The notes: generated by a model from the sequence alone, not told the origin. DNA of 11,163 nt from JAEUMD01 sp050250815 (GCA_050250815.1 JBFWNY010000062.1:1-11163); one strand, 5' to 3'; counted from the stretch's first letter, positions 1 to 7,785 are shown. Numbers and translations: made by a program.

Positions 1-138
1 GGGCGGTCGAATTTCCAACCACCGCGTTCAGGGTACGCGCGCGCGCCGAAGGTACAAGCTGTTTGCGGCTATCTCTCGATAGGATTGGATTATCAGATCG
101 CCGTCCGTGCACGTGATGTGCACTGCTTCAACTCAGAT
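1..138. other. Non-coding end downstream of the GldFG fusion gene
   Basis: I see no convincing gene here. This is the region just past the stop of the leftward GldFG gene. It holds two small dyads: CTATC-TCTC-GATAG at 69-82, and two copies of GTGCAC separated by 5 bases at 107-123. Neither is followed by a T-run on the leftward strand, so neither is a clear intrinsic terminator. The DUF4340-type gene that often follows GldFG fusions in proteobacteria does not start within these bases. Confidence 0.5.
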
Positions 139-2787
139 CTAATCGGATGAAGCAACGCTGACGAGACGTTGCACGAGCCGGCGCCGGCGCCAGGCCAGAA
201 CAGCATGAAAGACGAGAACGAGCAGCGGGCCGGAGAGAAGATTCGCAGTGGCCAACCGCTGGCCCAGTCGCTCGACGCCCTCACGCATTTCGGCTCTTAG
301 TTGACGAAGCTCAGCGCGAAACGGCAACAGGGCGCGCGTCAGTTCGTGCACCTTGCCCTGTATCTCACCGGGAAGCTCGCTCAACGTTCGAGCGCCCGAA
401 ACCTCCAGAACCTTGGCGACGTTCTTCTCGACCTTTGCGATGCGCTCGGTCAGCTCCGCTTCGCGGGTGCGATACCGCTGTGCTGCGTCCTCCAGCATGC
501 GATGAATGCGCGTGAAGGGCCGCGCGAGGCGGCCGCGGGAACGGATTCCCTGAAGCCCAGGTAATCCCGTTGCCGCTTCCACAAGATTGAGCAGGAAACG
601 GCTGTTATCGTTGAGGGGGCGGGACAGCGTGCGGCCTTCACCAGATGCCGACTGATAGACGAGCGGATCGAACAACCAGTCGACATCGGCCACGACGAAG
701 ACACGGGCCTGACCGGTCGAGGAATGGTGCACCGCACGCTCGATTGGGGCTGGAGCGGCGGAATAGGCGCTGTCGAGCGATCCGCGCACCGCGGCTGCCA
801 GAACTCGTGCGCCGCCTTCGCTACGCAGTGCCGCCGCAAGTGCCGACGGATCGCCGTCCTTGAACCGGTCTCGTGGCAATACGCCGGCGTGAGCGGACGT
901 CGTGATCAGGGCCTGCGCAGGACGTCCGTCCCCGAGCACGAGCCTCCCCGGTTCGGCCAGACCGATTTCCGATAACCCCGCCGTAGCCTGATGGCTCGAC
1001 GAGAGCTGATCGCGCCTCACCCTCAGCCAGAATGGATAGAGGAAGCGCTCGTCGCCCTGCCCCACTGTCGACGCCAGGTCCGGATCACCGACGACGTCGG
1101 AACCATCGAAACTGATGCCGTACCGAGCAAGCACATCGGAAATGTCATTTATCTCGTCGCCGGGAGCTGGAACGGCCGCATTGGAGGCCGCATTGAAACG
1201 CACGAAAGCGTCCAGAGCTACCACCAGCCCCTTGCCGCCCATCACATGCTGGTCGATCGCATAGAGCATCGATGGCCTCAACACGGATGCGTCGGCGACG
1301 AGCAACGCGTCGAGATCCTCGGGCAATGTCTCAGCGAAATAGGGCACGACAGCAACGTCGTAGCTGCGCTTCAGCTCCTCGAGAATCCCAAGCGCCGGAT
1401 GCGGCTCACCCGCATTGCGCGGACTGAGCAGCGACGACAGCACTCCGACACGCGGCGTTCGATCCCGTGCAAGCCCTGTGAGCGCATGTGCCACGTCGTA
1501 TTCGAGCACCGGCGCGCGCTCTGGGTTGAGGTAGCCCAGCGTTGTTCGCCGTTCACCCGCCTCCAAGACGAGCCCGAGCATGAAGCTGCCGCCAGCCGAG
1601 AGGCCGATGTCGCGCACACCCGCCGCGCGCGCCGTGTCCTCGGCTTGCGTATCGGGCAGAACGTCCAGCTCGACAAGATCAATGCCGCTGCCAGACGCCC
1701 TTGCGAGGCGGCGCAGCAATTGGGTTGCCCGGTATGCATGATCCCGAATCGAAGCCGGGATGTCCGGGTTCGATCCGCTCCAGTAGAGCGTCATCAGGGT
1801 GCCCGCTTTCGCGGACGCCGCGATGCGCCGCGTTTCACTATGCAGTGTCAGCTCCCGCTCCTGCGTGAGGTCGATGCCGGCGTCGAGACGGCCCAGAAGC
1901 GCGACGACCGCCGCTGCCGTCAGCACGCCAGCAGCGGCGGCCCCTGCTGCCACGGCATGCGCGCGCGCCGATTGGCGCTGCCCTTCCGAGCGCCGCCGCT
2001 CGATCAGCGTCGCCGCGCCAACCAGCCCAAGCACGGTGGCGCAGGTGAAATAGCCGATAGCTTGCGCATCGAAGCGGCCGGTCGCCATGACCTGCAGCCA
2101 CCGCCCCGGTGAGAGATCCGGCAGCACCCAGATGAGCGGCTGCAGCCAAGTGCCGCGCAACAGCGTGGTGAAGGCATCGGCGGAAAGAAGTTGCAGAACG
2201 AGGAGCGCTACCAGACCCAGCACGTAGCCGCCAACGGCATCGCGCGTTGCCGCAGAAGCGAGCAACGACACCGCGAGCGCCGTCGACAGCAAACCGGCGG
2301 CACCAATGTAGCCCGCCAAGGCGCGTCCGACGTCCAGATCGCCAAGCCAGGCCATGGTCGCTGCGAACGGCGCAGTCATCGCGAGCGTCGCCAGAAGCAG
2401 GGCAATCCCTGCAAGCCACGTACCGGCAACCAGCGCCAGAGATGATGCGGGCCAGCTCGCCTTCAGTTCGAGGCTTCGGTCACCAGCGGCATCGGAGAAC
2501 GCCCGCATCGCGAGCGCTGGAACGAACACCGCTGCAATCCAGGGCAGAAAGGTCCACTGGAGGTCGAGGCTCGCGACGTCCGACTGGTAGACACGCCCGA
2601 CGAGAAACGTCGCGATGCCCAGAGCAAGCAGGAAGCCGGCTTGGAAAATGGCGGTCGTGCGCGCGGCGGCGAGCTGACGCCACTCCGCAACGGCAGCGTC
2701 GGTCGAACCAGCCAGGCGCGAGGTCAAACGCGCGAGCAGCGTATTGCGAGCCACCAACGAAGGTATGTGTTCGTCGTGGCCAGTCAT
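139..2787 (-). CDS. GldF-GldG fusion, ABC transporter membrane protein
   Basis: This 882-residue protein joins an ABC-2 type permease (GldF-like) to a GldG-like extracytoplasmic domain. Residues 45-262 hold about six hydrophobic segments (near 47-67, 79-95, 115-140, 155-180, 185-202 and 243-262). Another membrane segment at about 278-299 leads into a large soluble region, about 300-770, with the alternating alpha/beta character of the GldG/DUF4350 type. A charged coiled-coil-like stretch follows at about 765-845, then a last membrane helix at 850-866 and a basic tail (WRRRR). It would be the membrane partner of the ATPase encoded just upstream. Its ATG overlaps that gene's TGA (ATGA, 2784-2787), so the two are probably translationally coupled. 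A GAGG lies 8 bases before the ATG. Homologues belong to the gliding-motility or uncharacterised exporter family; the substrate is unknown, and gliding should not be assumed in this organism. Confidence 0.85.
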   Translation of the reverse strand: MTGHDEHIPSLVARNTLLARLTSRLAGSTDAAVAEWRQLAAARTTAIFQAGFLLALGIATFLVGRVYQSDVASLDLQWTFLPWIAAVFVPALAMRAFSDAAGDRSLELKASWPASSLALVAGTWLAGIALLLATLAMTAPFAATMAWLGDLDVGRALAGYIGAAGLLSTALAVSLLASAATRDAVGGYVLGLVALLVLQLLSADAFTTLLRGTWLQPLIWVLPDLSPGRWLQVMATGRFDAQAIGYFTCATVLGLVGAATLIERRRSEGQRQSARAHAVAAGAAAAGVLTAAAVVALLGRLDAGIDLTQERELTLHSETRRIAASAKAGTLMTLYWSGSNPDIPASIRDHAYRATQLLRRLARASGSGIDLVELDVLPDTQAEDTARAAGVRDIGLSAGGSFMLGLVLEAGERRTTLGYLNPERAPVLEYDVAHALTGLARDRTPRVGVLSSLLSPRNAGEPHPALGILEELKRSYDVAVVPYFAETLPEDLDALLVADASVLRPSMLYAIDQHVMGGKGLVVALDAFVRFNAASNAAVPAPGDEINDISDVLARYGISFDGSDVVGDPDLASTVGQGDERFLYPFWLRVRRDQLSSSHQATAGLSEIGLAEPGRLVLGDGRPAQALITTSAHAGVLPRDRFKDGDPSALAAALRSEGGARVLAAAVRGSLDSAYSAAPAPIERAVHHSSTGQARVFVVADVDWLFDPLVYQSASGEGRTLSRPLNDNSRFLLNLVEAATGLPGLQGIRSRGRLARPFTRIHRMLEDAAQRYRTREAELTERIAKVEKNVAKVLEVSGARTLSELPGEIQGKVHELTRALLPFRAELRQLRAEMREGVERLGQRLATANLLSGPLLVLVFHAVLAWRRRRLVQRLVSVASSD

Positions 2788-3512
2788 GCCGGTGCCTCGG
2801 CACTGGACGTCGTCAGGCGCAACACCGCCGGGGCCAGTCTCCCGCTCGCGTCGAGCAGAGAAGCTATCGGGCTGTCCGCCACGACACGCCCCTGTGCGAT
2901 GACGATGGCGCGGTCACACAGAGCTTCCGCTTCCTCCAGAATGTGCGTACTCATAAGGATGGCGCGCTCGGGCGCAATCGACTTGAGCAACCGGCGCATC
3001 GACTCTTTCTGGCTTGGATCGAGCCCGTCGGTCGGTTCGTCGAGCAACAGAACCGGCGGATCGTGGATGAGCGCCTGGCCCAGCCATGCTCTCTGCCGCC
3101 AGCCTTTCGAAAGCGTCGAGAGCGGGCGCGAGGCGACGAGAACGAGGTCAAGGACGCGCATCACGCGGGCAACCGCTGCATCGCCGCGGGCGCGCGCAAA
3201 CCCATGCCCCCGCGCCGCCACCAGAAGAAACTCGGCAACGCTCAGATCGGCGAAGCCGTTGGCTGCCTCTGGCAGATAGCCTACCCGGTGGCGTGCCTCC
3301 TCAGGATGTACACCAACGTCGATCCCTGCGATGCGCGCGGTGCCCGAGGCCGGGCGCAGAGTGCCCGCAAGCATACGTAATGTGGTTGATTTGCCTGCGC
3401 CGTTGGGCCCCAGAATCCCGACGATCTGACCCGCCGGTACATCGAAGCTCACGCTCGCCACAGCGACCGTGGCGCCGAACGAGCGGCCGAGCCCATGCGC
3501 CTCGATCAGCAT
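2784..3512 (-). CDS. ABC transporter ATP-binding protein, GldA-like
   Basis: This 242-residue nucleotide-binding subunit of an ABC-2 type transporter would power the GldFG fusion encoded immediately downstream, whose ATG overlaps this stop. Visible motifs are Walker A GPNGAGKST (35-43), a Q-loop region GYLPE (78-82) with Glu where Gln is usual, signature LSKGWRQR (134-141), Walker B VLLLDEP (154-160), D-loop GLDP (163-166) and the H-loop STH with His190. LSKG and YLPE variants are common in the GldA/NosF/CcmA-like group, so they are not signs of inactivation. The length is typical of compact ABC-2 ATPases. No Shine-Dalgarno stands out before the ATG at 3512; the preceding bases are C-rich, so the start is the least certain part. 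It lies 85 bases downstream of a small membrane protein gene and could be transcribed with it. Confidence 0.88.
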   Translation of the reverse strand: MLIEAHGLGRSFGATVAVASVSFDVPAGQIVGILGPNGAGKSTTLRMLAGTLRPASGTARIAGIDVGVHPEEARHRVGYLPEAANGFADLSVAEFLLVAARGHGFARARGDAAVARVMRVLDLVLVASRPLSTLSKGWRQRAWLGQALIHDPPVLLLDEPTDGLDPSQKESMRRLLKSIAPERAILMSTHILEEAEALCDRAIVIAQGRVVADSPIASLLDASGRLAPAVLRLTTSSAEAPA

Positions 3513-3597
3513 CGGCGTTGGCAGAGGCTGGCGCCGCTGGTGATCAGTGGGAAGGACATGTGACGCGCGCAGGCCGCCATTTCAGCGTGGGATACGT

Positions 3598-3813
3598 TCA
3601 GCGCGACGACAGGAAGCCCGCAGCGATGAACAACATGACGGAAGCTATCGTGAGGACGTAGCCGATGCGCGTCAAGGCCCGCGGCACCGGTCGCGGGGGC
3701 GCATTGGGATTGGCGTTACTCATCAGCGTTCCGGCGGTAACGAGAACGGCACCGAGGATCGCCAATGCGATGACGACATGGCGCTGCGCCAGACTGGAGA
3801 TCAGCTCGAACAT
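3598..3813 (-). CDS. Small two-helix membrane protein, unknown function
   Basis: I do not recognise this protein. With the ATG at 3813 it has 71 residues: a short amphipathic start, a hydrophobic helix at about 12-31, a Pro/Asn-rich loop (about 33-46, containing NANPNAPPRPVPR), a second helix at about 49-68, and a terminal Arg. Such hairpin proteins sit in the inner membrane. A TTG at 3834 would add seven residues. I prefer the ATG because GGGGA lies about 5 bases before it and the protein then begins directly at MFELISSLAQ. It begins about 40 bases after the stop of the importer's last ATPase gene and reads the same way, so it may be the last gene of the transport operon or a leader to the GldA/GldFG pair. 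The function could be an accessory subunit, but nothing in the sequence proves it. Confidence 0.6.
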   Translation of the reverse strand: MFELISSLAQRHVVIALAILGAVLVTAGTLMSNANPNAPPRPVPRALTRIGYVLTIASVMLFIAAGFLSSR

Positions 3814-3854
3814 GCGGTCCCCGGGCTTCGCCAAGCCGTCGTTGCGCGATACCG

Positions 3855-4739
3855 TCAGTGCCCTGCGCCGGTCGAATAGTTCTTGGCGAAGCTCTTCGAG
3901 GCGGCCGACGTGCGGAAGCTCTTCATCGCCTCCTCATGCAGCAGGGCCATCGCGTCACGCTTGTACTCGAAGGCCTTGGTGGAACTCAACATCGTGTAGT
4001 GGCGCGGACGCGGCAGATCGATGGCGATCACCTTGCGCACGGATGCCGGAGTGTTGGACAGGATCACCAGCCGGTCGGCCAAGAAGATCGCCTCGTCGAT
4101 CTCCGATGTGACGAACAGGTTGGTACGGCGGTTCTCCTCGAACAGCCGTAGGAAGAACTCCTGCATCAGGCCGCGTGACATGGCGTCCAATCCGCGAAAC
4201 GGCTCATCCATGATCATGATACGCGGATCGTTGATCAGTGCGCGCGCCAGCTCCGCACGGCGCTGCATGCCACCCGACAGTTGCAGCGGGTACTTGTGCA
4301 TGAACTCGCCGAGACCGACCTTGACGAGCAGGCGCTTGGCTTCGTCCTCCAGCGCGGCACCCCGCAAATCACCTCTGAGCTTGGGGCCGAAGATCACGTT
4401 CTGGTACGTCGTCTGCCAGGGAATGAGCGCGGTCTCCTGGAACACGACCATCCTGTCCTTGGCCGGACCGGTGACGGGCTTCCCGTCGAGCAGGATTTCG
4501 CCGGTATCGGGCATCTCGAACCCGGCGATGAGATTGACCAGCGTGGACTTGCCGCAACCTGAAGGACCGACGACGACCGTCAGCTTTCCCGGCGGGATCT
4601 CCAGGCTCATGTCCTCGATGACCTGCTGACGCTCCCACTCGTCACCATAGGCCTTCGAAACGTTGCGCAGCTCGAGACGGCTCTTGCCGATGGCGTGGGG
4701 ATCATCTCCCGCGGCCGCGCTGTCCTTGGTATCCAGCAT
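3855..4739 (-). CDS. NitT/TauT-type ABC importer ATPase, lacking the H-loop His
   Basis: This ATP-binding subunit belongs to the nitrate/sulfonate/taurine importer family. With the ATG at 4739 it has 294 residues. Motifs are Walker A GPSGCGKST (58-66), Q-loop VFQETALIPW (99-108), a perfect signature LSGGMQRR (154-161), Walker B IMIMDEP (174-180), D-loop GLDA (183-186) and the family C-terminal motif PRPR (243-246). The H-loop reads FVTSEIDEA where the family has VTHDxDEA. The switch His is therefore Ser (codon TCG at 4104-4106) and the next Asp is Glu. A TTG at 4766 could add nine residues, but AAAGG about 10 bases before the ATG favours the shorter form. It is the last ATPase of the importer operon, 70 bases after the second permease. 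In the related methanesulfonate systems this class belongs to the msmEFGH set; I do not assign a letter. Confidence 0.88.
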   Translation of the reverse strand: MLDTKDSAAAGDDPHAIGKSRLELRNVSKAYGDEWERQQVIEDMSLEIPPGKLTVVVGPSGCGKSTLVNLIAGFEMPDTGEILLDGKPVTGPAKDRMVVFQETALIPWQTTYQNVIFGPKLRGDLRGAALEDEAKRLLVKVGLGEFMHKYPLQLSGGMQRRAELARALINDPRIMIMDEPFRGLDAMSRGLMQEFFLRLFEENRRTNLFVTSEIDEAIFLADRLVILSNTPASVRKVIAIDLPRPRHYTMLSSTKAFEYKRDAMALLHEEAMKSFRTSAASKSFAKNYSTGAGH

Positions 4740-4809
4740 TTCCGTGTTGCCTTTCACATACCCCAACGCCTGTCGCGTTCTTGCCTCGTCCGTCCGCGTT
4801 GCAGGGCCG

Positions 4810-5673
4810 TCAGAAGAGGCGGCGCCAGGGCATCAGGTAGTCACCCAGCCAGCGGATGGCACTCGACGAGATATAGCCCGCGATGCCAATCGAGATCATG
4901 CCGACCACGACCTGCTCGAGCGACCCGCCCATGTAGGAGTTCCAGATGAAGAAGCCGAGGCCGCCGCCGCCTTGCGTGCCGCCGCCGGAGATCATCTCGG
5001 CCGCAAGCACGACCTCCCAGGTGATGCCCATGCCGACCGCCGCACCGGTGAAGATCGAAGGAAGCGTGCCGGGCAGGATGATCTTGGAGAACAAGTCCCA
5101 CTGTGAGGCACCCATCGACTGCGCAGCGCGCAGATAGCGCACATCGATCGTTCGCGCGCCACCCAGAACGTTGATGACGATGGTGAAGAACGCGCCCAGG
5201 AAGGTGACGAATGCGATCGACATCTCATTCGTCGGCCAGAAGATCAGCGAAGCGGGCACCCAAGCCAGCGGCGGGATCGGACGCAGGATCTCGAATGGCG
5301 GGAAGAACAAGTCCCGGAAGTACTTGTTGACCGCCAGTGCCAAGCCGAACGGAATGCCCAGGATCATGGCTGCCGTGAAGCCCGTCAGCACGCGCTTGAA
5401 GCTTTGCAGCCAGCTGTCCCAGTAGCCGATCTTGGGAATGATATCGATCCAGGCGGCAAACACAGCGGTTGGCGCCGGTATGAGGCCGACGAAGGGGAGC
5501 GTGTACTCCTTGCCGAACCACTCGTCGAAGCGCGAGCCGATCTCCCAGAGCAGAAGAAAGATCGATATGGCGAGCACGCCGCGCCATAGCGACGGGCTTG
5601 CGATCGCCTTTTCCAAGGCCGATCGCCTGCGCACGACAGGCGCCATCTGCTCGGTGTGTGCAACGTTTGCCAT
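4810..5673 (-). CDS. NitT/TauT-type ABC importer permease, second of two
   Basis: This inner-membrane permease of the TauC/SsuC (BPD_transp_1) family has 287 residues from the ATG at 5673. After a polar N-terminus there are about six membrane segments. The cytoplasmic coupling (EAA) loop is clear: RAAQSMGASQWDLFSKIILP at 182-201, followed by GTLP. ILRPIPPLAWVP near 129-140 is the family's conserved loop. Between AAEMISG and LGFFIWNSY the protein has a glycine-rich stretch (GGGTQGGGG), longer than the equivalent SGDHG in its sister permease. An ATG at 5760 is in frame and would add 29 residues, but that extension is arginine- and glycine-rich, unlike the family, and spans a strong hairpin, so I chose 5673. 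The ribosome site there is weak (GGGA close to the ATG), and the ATG at 5646 is a further possibility. Confidence 0.85.
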   Translation of the reverse strand: MANVAHTEQMAPVVRRRSALEKAIASPSLWRGVLAISIFLLLWEIGSRFDEWFGKEYTLPFVGLIPAPTAVFAAWIDIIPKIGYWDSWLQSFKRVLTGFTAAMILGIPFGLALAVNKYFRDLFFPPFEILRPIPPLAWVPASLIFWPTNEMSIAFVTFLGAFFTIVINVLGGARTIDVRYLRAAQSMGASQWDLFSKIILPGTLPSIFTGAAVGMGITWEVVLAAEMISGGGTQGGGGLGFFIWNSYMGGSLEQVVVGMISIGIAGYISSSAIRWLGDYLMPWRRLF

Positions 5674-5698
5674 CCGTCCGTCCCGGTCGCCTGTTCCC

Positions 5699-5724
5699 CA
5701 CCTGCCGCCTTGAGCCGGCAGGTG
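5699..5724 (-). other. Intercistronic hairpin before the second permease gene
   Basis: There is a perfect 9-bp inverted repeat, CACCTGCCG (5699-5707) and CGGCAGGTG (5716-5724), with an 8-base loop. It sits between the stop of one ATPase gene (5785) and the preferred permease start (5673). No T-run follows in the transcribed direction, so an RNA processing or stability role, or partial attenuation, is more likely than full termination. Confidence 0.6.
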
Positions 5725-5784
5725 CCGTTCAATCCCACGCCGCACTAGGCGGCCATTCATCGTGTAATCGTGCCTGCTTCTTCG

Positions 5785-6678
5785 TCAGGCCAGCTCACGC
5801 TCGCCAGCCTGGAAGGCCTTCACGGCCTCCTCGTGGACGGCATCGTTGACCTCTTCGACGAGCTGCCGGAACGCCTCGGATGACAGGCTCTCGTAAGTAC
5901 GGGGACGCGGAATATTGACCGTTACCGTCTTCTTCAGGCTGCACGGCCGCGTCGTAACCACGTACACCTTGTCACCGAGGAAGATCGCTTCCTCCAGATC
6001 GTGAGTGATGAAGAAGATGGTGACCTTGGTGCGGTCGTAGGTCTCGAGCAGCGATTCGTGCATGATCGACTTGGTCAGGGCGTCCATCGCGCGGTAGGGC
6101 TCGTCAAGCAGCAGCACCTTGGGCTCGTTGATGAGCGCCCGGACGATCTCGGCGCGCCGCGCCATGCCCGAGGATACTTCGCCGGGATATTTGTCACCGA
6201 AGTCGCCCAGCCCCGCCTCGGCAAGCATCTGGTACGCCTTGTCGCGCGCCTCCGCCTTCGACATGCGCTTCTGCACGATCGGCCCGTAGGCGACGTTTTC
6301 AGCAAGCGTCTTCCAGGGGAAGAGCGCGCCGTTCTGGAACACCACCATGCGGTCGGCACCCTGCGTCGCCTTGGGTTTGCCGGGCCCGCACAACAGCTCG
6401 CCATCGAGCCTGATTTCACCGGCCGTGATCGAGTGGAAGCCGGCAATGGCGTTGAGCAGCGTAGTCTTGCCGCAACCCGAGGGGCCCACGATCATGCAGA
6501 CCTCGCCCGGCGCGATCTCCATCGAGCAGTCGTCGACCGCGCAGACGTTGACACCCTCGGGATCGTAGATCTTCGTGACGTTGCGGATCGAAAGCGCGCC
6601 GCCCATCAGGCGCGCGCCCTGAACGGAGCGCGGTTCCAGCGGACTTGCGGTCTTGTTGCTCGTGGTCATGAGATTCAT
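5785..6678 (-). CDS. NitT/TauT-type ABC importer ATPase with degenerate signature motif
   Basis: This ATP-binding subunit has 297 residues from the ATG at 6678. Motifs are Walker A GPSGCGKTT (65-73), Q-loop MVVFQNGALFPWKT (111-124), Walker B VLLLDEP (188-194), D-loop AMDA (197-200), an intact H-loop ITHD with His226, and the C-terminal PRPR motif (258-261). The ABC signature, normally LSGGM/Q, reads VSSGMARR (168-175; codons near 6163-6177), so the Leu and first Gly are replaced. It lies 31 bases after the first permease gene and 111 bases before the second. A TTG at 6729 and an ATG at 6669 are other in-frame starts. I chose 6678 because an AGG lies at a plausible distance and the longer form would overlap the permease gene. 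It is probably the partner of the second ATPase (3855-4739) in one heteromeric importer. Confidence 0.88.
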   Translation of the reverse strand: MNLMTTSNKTASPLEPRSVQGARLMGGALSIRNVTKIYDPEGVNVCAVDDCSMEIAPGEVCMIVGPSGCGKTTLLNAIAGFHSITAGEIRLDGELLCGPGKPKATQGADRMVVFQNGALFPWKTLAENVAYGPIVQKRMSKAEARDKAYQMLAEAGLGDFGDKYPGEVSSGMARRAEIVRALINEPKVLLLDEPYRAMDALTKSIMHESLLETYDRTKVTIFFITHDLEEAIFLGDKVYVVTTRPCSLKKTVTVNIPRPRTYESLSSEAFRQLVEEVNDAVHEEAVKAFQAGERELA

Positions 6679-6709
6679 CGTCGCCTGTCTTTCGTTGCCG
6701 CCGCCCAAC

Positions 6710-7609
6710 TCAGCGGCCCTGAAGGGCAAGTGCCTTGACGTGCCACTGCATCAGCCAGTTACCGACCAGACGCACGAGAACTGACGTAAACCAGCCCACG
6801 AAGCCCAGCGTGATCATGCCGATCACCATCGGCACCGTGACGTTGTTCATGTAGGAGTCCACGATCAGGTAGCCAAGGCCGTGGTCGCCGGACACCATCT
6901 CGGCTGCGACCAGCGAAAACCACGCGACACCGATCGAGATCTGCAAGCCGGTGAAGATGTAGGGAAGCGCGCCGGGCACCACCACATTCTTGAAGATGTC
7001 CCACTTGCTGGAGCCAAGACAGCCCGCAGCGCGGAAGTAGGACTCGTCGATCGATTGCACGCCAAGCATCGTGTTGAGCGTCGTGACGAACAGCGAAGCG
7101 AGCGTGGCGAGGAAGATCACGGGGCCTTCGAACCCCGGAAACATAAGGATCGCGAGCGGCACCCACGCGAGGATCGGGATCGGGCGCAACGTCTCGAGAA
7201 TTGGAAACGCGTAGTCGCGAACCTTGCGCGACCAGCCCATGAATAGCCCAAGCGGCACACCAATCGCCGTGGCCAGCGTGAACGCTATCGCGATACGCCG
7301 GCAGCTTACGAAGATGTGGTTGTAGTAGTTGTCCGTGAATACCGAGATGCCCTGGAACGGCGTCGGTGAGAACCACTCCTTGGCGACAGTCACGGGACCG
7401 GGGATCTTGTCAAAGCGGTCGACTCGCAGGCCTTCGCACAGCAGCCAGTAGACGAAAAGCCAGAGGCCGATCCCCAGGAAGGTTAGGTAGGGCTTGGGCG
7501 TCAGCAGTGACTTCTTGAAGCGATGCCACACGAGCGCCATGCCGGTCGGCGCAACCATCCGGGTGCGAGCGCCCGATCGCAATATGTCCTGCTCGGTGGT
7601 GGCCGTCAT
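6710..7609 (-). CDS. NitT/TauT-type ABC importer permease, first of two
   Basis: This 299-residue inner-membrane permease of the TauC/SsuC/NrtB (BPD_transp_1) family should form the channel for methanesulfonate. A polar N-terminus of about 40 residues precedes the first helix (about 42-58). More helices follow near 100-125, 140-157, 160-182, 218-238 and 260-282. The EAA coupling loop is RAAGCLGSSKWDIFKNVVVP (193-212), then GALP; ILETLRPIPILAWVP (137-151) is the conserved family loop. GGGAA-like bases (ACGGGAAT) precede the ATG. It follows msmE after a 176-base gap that carries a strong hairpin, the usual arrangement for making more binding protein than permease. It clearly differs from the second permease of the operon, which suggests a heterodimeric channel. 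It would correspond to one of the msmF-H genes; I do not assign the letter. Confidence 0.88.
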   Translation of the reverse strand: MTATTEQDILRSGARTRMVAPTGMALVWHRFKKSLLTPKPYLTFLGIGLWLFVYWLLCEGLRVDRFDKIPGPVTVAKEWFSPTPFQGISVFTDNYYNHIFVSCRRIAIAFTLATAIGVPLGLFMGWSRKVRDYAFPILETLRPIPILAWVPLAILMFPGFEGPVIFLATLASLFVTTLNTMLGVQSIDESYFRAAGCLGSSKWDIFKNVVVPGALPYIFTGLQISIGVAWFSLVAAEMVSGDHGLGYLIVDSYMNNVTVPMVIGMITLGFVGWFTSVLVRLVGNWLMQWHVKALALQGR

Positions 7610-7745
7610 AGTATTCCCGTTCCAAGGTTCTTATCGAATGCCGCGTCTTGGACTTGACCAAACGCGGCCGCAATCGCCTCACCATCGACGGAGCCCGTCG
7701 TGGGGGACGCGCAAAGGAGACAGCCACAACGATCGGCTGCGGCAA

Positions 7746-7774
7746 GGGCGCGAAGCACCTCAGGCTCCGCGCCC
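7746..7774 (-). other. Hairpin between msmE and the first permease gene
   Basis: GGGCGCGAAGC (7746-7756) pairs with GCTCCGCGCCC (7764-7774). This gives an 11-bp stem with one G-U wobble in the leftward transcript and a 7-base loop. It starts about 11 bases after the msmE stop. No T-run follows. Its position matches the stabilising hairpins known after binding-protein genes such as malE, so I infer a role in stabilising msmE mRNA or partly attenuating the downstream genes. Confidence 0.65.
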
Positions 7775-7785
7775 CTCGCCGTGAC

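Noticed and set aside
107..123. GTGCAC-N5-GTGCAC as an NtrC site or terminator
   Set aside because: The spacing is two bases shorter than the NtrC consensus TGCACC-N5-GGTGCA, and no T-run follows for a terminator.
991..3380. Long rightward open frames (991-2112 and 2247-3380, each over 370 codons)
   Set aside because: They lie opposite the GldFG and GldA-like genes. Their translations are rich in Arg, His, Gln and Cys and show no domain, as expected for antisense frames in high-GC DNA.
4740..4766. TTG start adding nine residues to the second ATPase
   Set aside because: The ATG at 4739 has an AAAGG at workable distance, and the extra residues match no family feature.
6679..6729. TTG start adding 17 residues to the first importer ATPase
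   Set aside because: It would overlap the upstream permease gene, and the ATG at 6678 has a plausible AGG before it.
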